This document shows positions 58,074-64,000 of a stretch of DNA of 64,000 bases, piece after piece; position 1 is the stretch's first letter; each line of letters begins with the position of its first letter. A program made the position numbers and the translations under genes. Source of the DNA: Paracoccus haematequi (GTDB lineage Bacteria > Pseudomonadota > Alphaproteobacteria > Rhodobacterales > Rhodobacteraceae); the NCBI RefSeq assembly GCF_900631945.1, contig NZ_UZWE01000036.1, positions 124,001 through 188,000 on the forward strand, in the 5' to 3' direction. The notes beneath the pieces are model-generated. The model made no database searches. It was not told where the DNA came from and was given only the letters and a program-made list of their open reading frames with translations.

Positions 58074-60356
58074 ATGCGGTCCCGATTGCACCTGGCACTG
58101 GCCGTCGCGACAGGGCTGGCGGCCGCGCCCCTGGCCGCGCAACCTGTGGGGCAAGCAACCGCGTCGAATCCCGCCCCCGCGATCCAGCGCCTGGCGGAAG
58201 GCACGCTGCCCATCGTCCCCTGCCCAGGGGCTGCGAACCAGGGCTGCGTCGAAATCCTGTTCGACGGCGATGTTCCGCCCGCCGCCTGCTGGAGCCTGCC
58301 GCCCTTCGGCGATGCCGCCGTGACGGTCGAGACCGCGCAGGCAGGCCAGATCGCGGGCAGCACCACCCGGCGCATGACGATCCTGTTCCAGCCGCTGGAC
58401 CAGGTGCCCCCCGCCACGCCCGCGACGCTGCGCTTCGGTTTTCCCCGCCCCGGCGCAAGGCTGTCCTGCGACCAGACGGTGGTGGTCCAGCGTCCCGCCA
58501 GCGTCCTGGCCCTGCCTGCGGACCTGGACCTGGGCGTCCTGCGCCTGGGGCCGCTGGGCGGGGTCCGGGGTGCCGACCGCGTGCAGGCGGTCTTTGCCGC
58601 CCCCGGCCAGCCCGCCATCGGGCCGCTGAGGATCTCGTCCCAGGCGGACCTCCATGGCACCGACCGCCGGGGCAGCCCGGTTCCCGTCCGGCTGGCTCTG
58701 CCCGCAGGCGCAGCCGTCACGGCGGGCAGCTTTGCCGAACTGACCGTGGCGCCCCGCCAGACAGGCGCGTTTCCGGCGCTTGGTCCGCTGTCGGGACAGG
58801 TCTGGATCACGGCGCCGCAACTGGTGCAGCCCTTTGCGCTGACGATCAGGGCCACCGGCCAGATCGGCTGGCTGGCGATCTGTGCGATGCTGGTCCTGGG
58901 CATCCTGCTGGGCTGGGCGGTCCGCCACCAGATCCTGCCGCGCCAGATGCTGGCCCGCGCCCGGCTGGAAGCGGGCCAGGCGTTTGTCGCGGCCAAGGCG
59001 CTGCGCGCCCGGCAGCGCGACACGGTCGTGGCGCGCGAGCTGAACGAGGTGATTGTCGGTCAGGAACAGCAGGTCCGGTCGGCCAGGGACCAGGATGCCG
59101 TCGCGCAGGCCGTCAAGGACATGACCGACGCCCTTGATGCCCGGTTGAAGGACGCGGATGCCCGGCGCCAGGCGCTGGCCGGGACCATCGCGCCGTCACT
59201 GGCCGCGCTGCGGGGCCTGCCCGCAGTGTCGGAACTGCCCGCGCAGCCGCTGGACCACTGGGCCGAGGCGCTGGAAACCGCCCAAGGGATGATCGAGGCG
59301 GGCGAAATCGACCGTCCCCGGCGCCTGATCGAAACGCAGGCCGCCCAGGCCGAACGGGCCGCACTGACGGCGCTGTCGGATTTCGCGGCGGATGCCGGGG
59401 CGGCGATCCGGGATCTGGACCGCTGGTCGCGGGACGCGGCGGTCCAGGCCTTTGCCCCGCTGCAAGCGGTGCGGGCAGGGTTCCTGCCCCCCGGCGACGC
59501 CACCCCGGCCGCGACGCTGACCGCGCTGCGCGACGCCCATGACACCTTGCGCCGTGCCGCCGCCGCCGCGCATCCGGCCATTGCCCGGCACCTGCGCGCC
59601 CTGGCGGCCGGGGCCGCGAACAGCGGTTTTCCCGACCCTTTGGCCCGGACCGAGGAGATCCTGCGCGACCTGGACGGTGCGCCCGTCGCCGCGCTGACCC
59701 GGTTGGCCGGGCTGGTCCAGGACTATCAGCGCCACGCCCGGACTGCCAAGCTGGCCTCGTTCGAGGATCTGGCCGATGTCAAACCCTCGGGCGTCGAAGC
59801 CGGGACCGATTCCGTCCCCCCGCTGGAACGCCGGATCGAGCCGCCCGAACCGCCCGTCCCGACGATCGAGACCGATCCCCGCCTGCCCGTGGCGGGTCAG
59901 GAGTTGCGGATCGGACTGGCCGACCTGCCAGCCGGTCACGTCGCCCGCATCTGGACGCCCTATGGATCGGCGCGCATCGGCGGCCGGGACGATCCGCCGC
60001 TGACCTTCCGCCCGCCGCATCCCGGCCTGATTCCCGTCCAGATCGTCCTGGCCGACGTGCGGGGCCACGTATTGTCGCGCCACTCCACCACGCTGACGGT
60101 CCAGCCCGCCCCGGATCGCGACATTCCGGTCTTTCAGAATGAAAAGGACCAGGCCGACCGGCTGGCCACCGCTGCGGCGGCGGCCCTGGCGCTGCTGTCC
60201 GGGGCGGCGGTCTTTTCCGTGGTGCCGCTGACAAGCTGGTGGGCGCTGCTGGCGCCGTTTCTGTGGGGGTTCTTCGTGAACCTGAACCTGCCCGACGCGA
60301 TCCAGGGCCTGCAATCGCGCCGCGACGCCGTGTTCAAGACGCTGAACATCGGCTGA
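58074..60356 (+). CDS. Membrane protein with periplasmic domain and long coiled coil
   Basis: The 760-residue protein has a signal peptide (1-23), a beta-rich periplasmic domain with four cysteines (50, 58, 72, 132), a transmembrane helix near 264-284 (IGWLAICAMLVLGILLGW), then a long Ala/Arg/Glu/Asp-rich cytoplasmic helical region with probable coiled coils. A beta-rich segment with Ig-like look (RLPVAGQELRIGL...) and two C-terminal helices near 697-738 end it. It is convergent with nothing and diverges from the EAD1 operon by 107 bp. It may be the membrane target or anchor of the protease system; function is unknown. GGTGAG precedes the ATG. Confidence 0.75.
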   Translation: MRSRLHLALAVATGLAAAPLAAQPVGQATASNPAPAIQRLAEGTLPIVPCPGAANQGCVEILFDGDVPPAACWSLPPFGDAAVTVETAQAGQIAGSTTRRMTILFQPLDQVPPATPATLRFGFPRPGARLSCDQTVVVQRPASVLALPADLDLGVLRLGPLGGVRGADRVQAVFAAPGQPAIGPLRISSQADLHGTDRRGSPVPVRLALPAGAAVTAGSFAELTVAPRQTGAFPALGPLSGQVWITAPQLVQPFALTIRATGQIGWLAICAMLVLGILLGWAVRHQILPRQMLARARLEAGQAFVAAKALRARQRDTVVARELNEVIVGQEQQVRSARDQDAVAQAVKDMTDALDARLKDADARRQALAGTIAPSLAALRGLPAVSELPAQPLDHWAEALETAQGMIEAGEIDRPRRLIETQAAQAERAALTALSDFAADAGAAIRDLDRWSRDAAVQAFAPLQAVRAGFLPPGDATPAATLTALRDAHDTLRRAAAAAHPAIARHLRALAAGAANSGFPDPLARTEEILRDLDGAPVAALTRLAGLVQDYQRHARTAKLASFEDLADVKPSGVEAGTDSVPPLERRIEPPEPPVPTIETDPRLPVAGQELRIGLADLPAGHVARIWTPYGSARIGGRDDPPLTFRPPHPGLIPVQIVLADVRGHVLSRHSTTLTVQPAPDRDIPVFQNEKDQADRLATAAAAALALLSGAAVFSVVPLTSWWALLAPFLWGFFVNLNLPDAIQGLQSRRDAVFKTLNIG

Positions 60357-60405
60357 TTGTCGGTCCCTGGGCATCCGGTGGATCAGGGTGGCGATCCCAA
60401 CCGGA

Positions 60406-61146
60406 TTACAGCCCGGCGCCTGCCAGGGTGCTGGCGATCACCGGGGCCAGCTTGGCGGCCCATTCCATCTGGCCCGCCTCGTCCGCGATCAGGTCGTTGC
60501 GCAGTTCGATCAGCACGTTCGGGCGGCCGCGGCGCAAAGCGTGGCGGTCTATCGAATCGCCTTCCAGATGGCCGTCATAGGGCTGGTTCTCGCCTGTGAT
60601 CCATCCCGCTTCGCGGCAGGCCTGCACCATCGGCGGGCCAAGCCGGACATCCTGGTAGGAATAAAGAATCCCCACCTGCCAGGGCCGCATCGGACGGCCG
60701 CGCAGTTGCGGGGTAAAGCTGTGGATCGCACAGATGCAGCGGTCGGGATGGCTGTCCGCCAGCCGCGCCAGCGCGGCGTGATAGGGACGGTGCAGCCGGT
60801 CCAGCCGCCGTTCGCGTTCCGCCGGGTCGGCGTTCTTGTTGGCCGGGATCACCGTGCCGTCATACAGGCGCATCAGCAGCGTCGGGTCGTCCTCGCCCCG
60901 GTTGGGATCGATCACCAGCCGCGAGAAGTCCGAGAAGATCGCCGGCGCGTCCATCAGCGCCGCCAGCCGCGACGCCAGCCCCGCCGCGCCCACGTCATAG
61001 GCGATGTGGCGCGTCATGTCCGCCGTATCGATCCCCAGGTCGCTGCCGTTCACCCAGTCCGGGACGCGGTTCGTGGCATGGTCGCAGGTGATCAGCCAGC
61101 GGGACGGGCGGTCCTCTCCCTCGGTCCAGAAGGCGCGGTCTGTCAT
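60406..61146 (-). CDS. N-formylglutamate amidohydrolase family protein
   Basis: The 246-residue protein has the family blocks LITCDHATNRVPDW, HIAYDVGAAGLASRLA, FSDFSRLVIDPNR, IHSFTPQLRGRPMRPWQVG and NQPYDGHLEGDSIDRHAL, with metal-binding His/Asp/Glu residues. N-formylglutamate deformylase acts in histidine degradation, but no hut genes are nearby, so the physiological substrate is open. AAGGATGACCG before the ATG at 61146 decides the start over one six codons upstream. Confidence 0.9.
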   Translation of the reverse strand: MTDRAFWTEGEDRPSRWLITCDHATNRVPDWVNGSDLGIDTADMTRHIAYDVGAAGLASRLAALMDAPAIFSDFSRLVIDPNRGEDDPTLLMRLYDGTVIPANKNADPAERERRLDRLHRPYHAALARLADSHPDRCICAIHSFTPQLRGRPMRPWQVGILYSYQDVRLGPPMVQACREAGWITGENQPYDGHLEGDSIDRHALRRGRPNVLIELRNDLIADEAGQMEWAAKLAPVIASTLAGAGL

Positions 61147-61258
61147 CGGTCGGTCATCCTTCATGTCGCAGGATGTCTATGCGATGGTGGCGGCGGACGC
61201 CAGTTGCAGCCGCAGGCGATCTGGACCATAGTTAGCGCAAACGGAAGAGGGCCGCAGG

Positions 61259-62704
61259 ATGAGAAGACATCGCAACGTGAAGATCGTGGCAACCCTGGGG
61301 CCCGCGTCCAGCACCAAGGACATGATCCGCGCGCTGTTCGATACCGGCGCGGACGTGTTCCGCCTGAACATGAGCCACGGCAGCCACGACGATCACCGCG
61401 CCCGCTATGACGCGATCCGCGCGGTCGAGGCGGAAACCGGCCGCCCCATCGCCGTCCTGGCCGATCTTCAGGGGCCGAAGCTGCGCGTGGGCCAGTTCAC
61501 CGCAGGCGCCTGCGACCTGGAAGAGGGCAACCGCTTCCGCTTCGATCTGGACACGGCGCCGGGGGATTCGCACCGGGTGCAACTGCCCCATCCCGAGATT
61601 TTCGCGGCCCTGGTGCCGGGCAGCAACCTGCTGGTCAATGACGGCAAGATCCGTCTGCGGGTCGATGAATGCGGTCCCGATTTCGCCGATTGCACGGTGA
61701 CGGTCGGCGGCACGATCAGCGACCGCAAGGGCGTGAACGTGCCCGACGTGGTGCTGCCATTGGCGGCGCTGTCGGACAAGGACCGCGCCGACCTGGAATT
61801 CGCCTGCGAACTGGGCGTGGACTGGCTGGCCCTGTCCTTCGTGCAGCGCGCCGCCGATGTCGAGGAGGCGCGGGCGCTTGCCAGGGGGCGCGCCGCGATC
61901 CTGTCCAAGATCGAGAAACCGGCGGCTGTGGATGCCTTCGAGGAGATCCTGGCCGCCTCGGACGGGATCATGGTGGCGCGGGGCGATCTGGGGGTGGAAC
62001 TGCCGATCCATTCCGTGCCTCCGATCCAGAAGCGGCTGGTGCGCAGGTGCCGGTCTGCGGCCAAGCCGGTGATCGTCGCCACCCAGATGCTGGAATCAAT
62101 GATCGAAAGCCCGATGCCCACGCGGGCCGAGGTCAGCGACGTGGCCAACGCCATCTATGAAGGCGCCGACGCGGTGATGCTGTCGGCCGAAAGCGCCGCC
62201 GGTGCCTATCCCATCGAGGCGGTGCGCACGATGGACAGCGTCGCCCGCTCGGTCGAGGCCGACAGCAACTATCGCGCCATCATCGAGGCTTCGCGCCAGA
62301 ACAAGCTGCACAGCGTGGCCGATGCCATCGTCACCGCCGCCCGAGAGATCGCCGAGACGACCGACATCGCCGCGATCTGCGCCTTCAGCCAGTCGGGCAA
62401 GACCGTCAGCCTGGTGGCGCGCGAGCGCCCCCGCGTGCCGATCATCGCGCTGACCCATCTGGAATCGGTCCTGCGCCGCATGTGCCTGACCTGGGGGACG
62501 CATTGCGTCATCACTCCGCAACTGTCCCGCTTCAAGGAGGCGGTGGTCAACGCGACGCGCGCGGCGCGGGAATTCAACTTCGCCGACGAAACCCGGCAGG
62601 TCGTTGTGATCGCGGGCGTGCCCTTCAACGTGCCGGGCAGCACCAACATCGTGCGGATCGCGCCCTGCGACGAACGCTTGATCTTCGCGTCGGATCCAGA
62701 ATAA
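61259..62704 (+). CDS. pyk: Pyruvate kinase
   Basis: The 481-residue glycolytic enzyme makes pyruvate and ATP from phosphoenolpyruvate and ADP. It has RHRNVKIVATLGPASS, FRLNMSHGSHDDH, LADLQGPKLRVG, LSKIEKPAAVDAFEEI (catalytic Lys), DGIMVARGDLGVELP, TQMLESMI and the C-terminal regulatory domain. Length is standard. The gene diverges from the N-formylglutamate amidohydrolase gene by 112 bp. Confidence 0.97.
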   Translation: MRRHRNVKIVATLGPASSTKDMIRALFDTGADVFRLNMSHGSHDDHRARYDAIRAVEAETGRPIAVLADLQGPKLRVGQFTAGACDLEEGNRFRFDLDTAPGDSHRVQLPHPEIFAALVPGSNLLVNDGKIRLRVDECGPDFADCTVTVGGTISDRKGVNVPDVVLPLAALSDKDRADLEFACELGVDWLALSFVQRAADVEEARALARGRAAILSKIEKPAAVDAFEEILAASDGIMVARGDLGVELPIHSVPPIQKRLVRRCRSAAKPVIVATQMLESMIESPMPTRAEVSDVANAIYEGADAVMLSAESAAGAYPIEAVRTMDSVARSVEADSNYRAIIEASRQNKLHSVADAIVTAAREIAETTDIAAICAFSQSGKTVSLVARERPRVPIIALTHLESVLRRMCLTWGTHCVITPQLSRFKEAVVNATRAAREFNFADETRQVVVIAGVPFNVPGSTNIVRIAPCDERLIFASDPE

Positions 62705-62738
62705 GCGCAGGTCGGACGGACCATCACGAGGGGTTTCC

Positions 62739-62966
62739 ATGTCTGATCTTCTGTTGCTGGGCGGCATCGCGCTGTGCTTGCTTTCGGTCGTCGTTGCCGT
62801 CGTGCAACTGCTGCGGACCCAGGCCCCGCGTGCGGGCGCGATCCTGCTGGTGCTGGGCATCGCGGCGATCCTTGCCGGGGCCTATCTGGCGCCCGAGCCG
62901 TTCAGCCTGGACCGGATTCCCCAGGCCTGGGCGCGTCTGGCGGGCGGTGTGACGACAACACCCTGA
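62739..62966 (+). CDS. Small two-helix membrane protein, uncharacterised
   Basis: The 75-residue protein has two transmembrane helices ([21 protein letters not shown] and [18 protein letters not shown]) with a basic loop TQAPRAG between. It follows pyk by 34 bp and is conserved in that position in related Rhodobacteraceae as far as I recall. ACGAGGGGTTTCC gives a ribosome site. No function is known. Confidence 0.7.
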   Translation: MSDLLLLGGIALCLLSVVVAVVQLLRTQAPRAGAILLVLGIAAILAGAYLAPEPFSLDRIPQAWARLAGGVTTTP

Positions 62967-62971
62967 GGCCC

Positions 62972-63000
62972 TTGCCAAATCCGAATGGCGCGCTTATACG
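62972..63000 (+). promoter_or_regulatory. Sigma-70-type promoter for rpmI-rplT
   Basis: TTGCCA (62972-62977), a 17 bp spacer and TATACG (62995-63000) give a good housekeeping promoter. It would produce a leader of about 70 nt before rpmI. The usual upstream infC gene is absent here, so this promoter likely serves the pair alone. Confidence 0.5.
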
Positions 63001-63075
63001 GCGCGCTTCCTGCCCGTGCGTCCGGCCACCATGGCATTGCCGAGTCGCACGTTCACTTCGATCAAGGAGACGAAA

Positions 63076-63276
63076 ATGCCGAAGATGAAGACCAAGTCGG
63101 CCGCCAAGAAGCGGTTCTCGTTCACGGCCACGGGAAAGGTGAAATCCGCCCAGGCCGGCAAGCGCCACGGCATGATCAAGCGCACGATCAAGTTCATTCG
63201 CGACGCGCGCGGCACCACCGTCCTGTCGGACGCGGATGCCAAGATTGTCAAGAAATACATGCCCTACAACCGCTGA
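63076..63276 (+). CDS. rpmI: 50S ribosomal protein L35
   Basis: The 66-residue basic protein [20 protein letters not shown]... has the standard L35 length and sequence. It ends in [20 protein letters not shown] precedes the ATG. It is followed by rplT after 16 bp. Confidence 0.98.
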   Translation: MPKMKTKSAAKKRFSFTATGKVKSAQAGKRHGMIKRTIKFIRDARGTTVLSDADAKIVKKYMPYNR

Positions 63277-63292
63277 TCGCGAGGACTGAACA

Positions 63293-63652
63293 ATGGCACG
63301 AGTTAAATCCGGCAAGGTCACGCACGCCCGCCACAAGAAGGTTCTGGACGCGGCCAAGGGCTATTACGGCGCCCGGTCGCGCAACTTCCGCACCGCCACC
63401 CAGGCCGTGGACAAGGCGAACCAGTACGCCACCCGCGACCGTAAGACCCGCAAGCGCAACTTCCGCGCGCTGTGGATCCAGCGGATCAACGCCGCCGTCC
63501 GCCTGGTGGATGCCGAGATGACCTATTCGCGCTTCATCAACCTGCTGGCGAAAGCCGGGATCGAGGTGGACCGCAAGGTTCTGGCCGACCTGGCCGTGAA
63601 CGAACCCGATGCGTTCGGTGCGATCGTGGAAAAGGCCAAGGCGGCTGCCTGA
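63293..63652 (+). CDS. rplT: 50S ribosomal protein L20
   Basis: The 119-residue protein [41 protein letters not shown]... is L20, needed early in 50S assembly. [16 protein letters not shown] and [16 protein letters not shown] are family blocks. GCGAGGACTGAACA precedes the ATG. A strong terminator follows at 63674. Confidence 0.98.
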   Translation: MARVKSGKVTHARHKKVLDAAKGYYGARSRNFRTATQAVDKANQYATRDRKTRKRNFRALWIQRINAAVRLVDAEMTYSRFINLLAKAGIEVDRKVLADLAVNEPDAFGAIVEKAKAAA

Positions 63653-63673
63653 ACGGCGCCCCTGACCGCTTGC

Positions 63674-63707
63674 AAAGGCCCGCCGTCTGGCGGGCCTTCT
63701 GCTTTTT
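63674..63707 (+). terminator. Rho-independent terminator after rplT
   Basis: AAA, then GGCCCGCC-GTCT-GGCGGGCC with an 8 bp stem, then TTCTGCTTTTT. The stem and U-rich tail are typical for plus-strand termination 21 nt after the rplT stop. Confidence 0.88.
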
Positions 63708-63851
63708 ATCCGGGCAAGCCGATGATTTATCGTCCAAAAAACGATCATTTTGAGATTGTTCAAGTTTTTATGATTAGAGATCGAACCCAAATCCGCCTAG
63801 CGTGTTACGAAAGAAGCCGCGAACGGCGGAGTCCACAGTGAAGGGTTGTCC

Positions 63852-64000
63852 ATGAAGTTTCGGAAACATCGCATTGCTGCAATTGCTGCGGCCTTTGTCA
63901 TGGCTGCGGGCGCATCCCAGGCTGCGACCTATACCGCCAGCAATGTCGTGGCCGAGGGAACGTCTTACGGCACCTGCGCGACATATTCCCTGGCCGCCTG
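63852..64000 (+). CDS. Secreted protein, 5' part only
   Basis: The visible 49 residues begin MKFRKHRIAAIAAAFVMAAGASQAATY, a signal peptide cleaved after ASQA, followed by TASNVVAEGTSYGTCATYSLAA. The pattern resembles short secreted proteins of Rhodobacteraceae, some of which carry a C-terminal sorting (VPLPA-CTERM-like) tail. The gene runs past the window edge, so this cannot be confirmed. GAAGGG precedes the ATG. The AT-rich region 63710-63850 should hold its promoter. Confidence 0.6.
   Translation, partial: MKFRKHRIAAIAAAFVMAAGASQAATYTASNVVAEGTSYGTCATYSLAA

Overview
The window reads as chromosomal DNA of a high-GC alphaproteobacterium of the Rhodobacteraceae, most likely Paracoccus or a close relative. 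Supporting this are a GapR (DUF2312) gene, the ccmABCDG block behind secDF, a copper-binding pseudoazurin, three EcfG-type promoter matches, a GC-rich intergenic hairpin of a kind common in this family, and pca genes under a PcaQ-type regulator. No phage integrase, transposase, CRISPR array or plasmid gene was seen. Both ends of the window cut through genes.

0-13.7 kb is mostly housekeeping: GapR, a DbpA-type RNA helicase, an HU-like protein, tRNA-Val(CAC) just before dusA, mazG, an M20 amidohydrolase, a divergent Lrp/LysE-type pair, yajC-secD-secF, and ccmA-B-C-D-G for cytochrome c maturation. 13.7-22.7 kb is a stress and carbohydrate block: SDR-treZ-treY-glgC-glgX-DUF2934 on the minus strand makes trehalose from glycogen, next to two small stress-type proteins. 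EcfG-like promoters precede glgC and one small gene. 22.7-25.2 kb holds an isochorismatase-like hydrolase, pseudoazurin with an FNR-type site, and DNA polymerase IV.

25.3-41.8 kb is a catabolic island for quinate/shikimate and protocatechuate. An eight-gene minus-strand operon has two permeases, two paralogous binding proteins, aroQ, a Gfo/Idh dehydrogenase, an ABC ATPase and an AroE-like dehydrogenase. Facing it are quiC (3-dehydroshikimate dehydratase) and a LysR regulator. A BKACE-family enzyme and an aromatic-acid MFS transporter lead to pcaDCHGB, which diverges from pcaQ across a perfect PcaQ box. A decayed pobA fragment follows pcaQ. Together these should turn quinate or shikimate into protocatechuate and then 3-oxoadipate. 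pcaIJ and pcaF are not in the window, so the BKACE enzyme is a candidate for the next step.

41.9-52.8 kb has a YciE-like stress gene and a tightly overlapping four-gene operon. It encodes a giant multicopper oxidase of about 2,370 residues, a secreted probable beta-propeller protein, a SCO-type copper chaperone and a monoheme cytochrome c. The oxidase resembles the large MofA/McoA/MnxG class, and its copper motifs appear in permuted order.

53.0-60.4 kb is the most unusual part. It is a probable conflict or regulated-proteolysis system: a 901-residue protein joining a trypsin-like protease, a papain-like protease and a degenerate alpha/beta-hydrolase; a coupled pair in which an NTPase and a second trypsin-like protease each carry an N-terminal EAD1-like adaptor domain; and a coiled-coil membrane protein. 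The NTPase gene appears frameshifted near its 3' end. 60.4-64 kb returns to housekeeping: N-formylglutamate amidohydrolase, pyruvate kinase, rpmI-rplT, and the start of a secreted protein.
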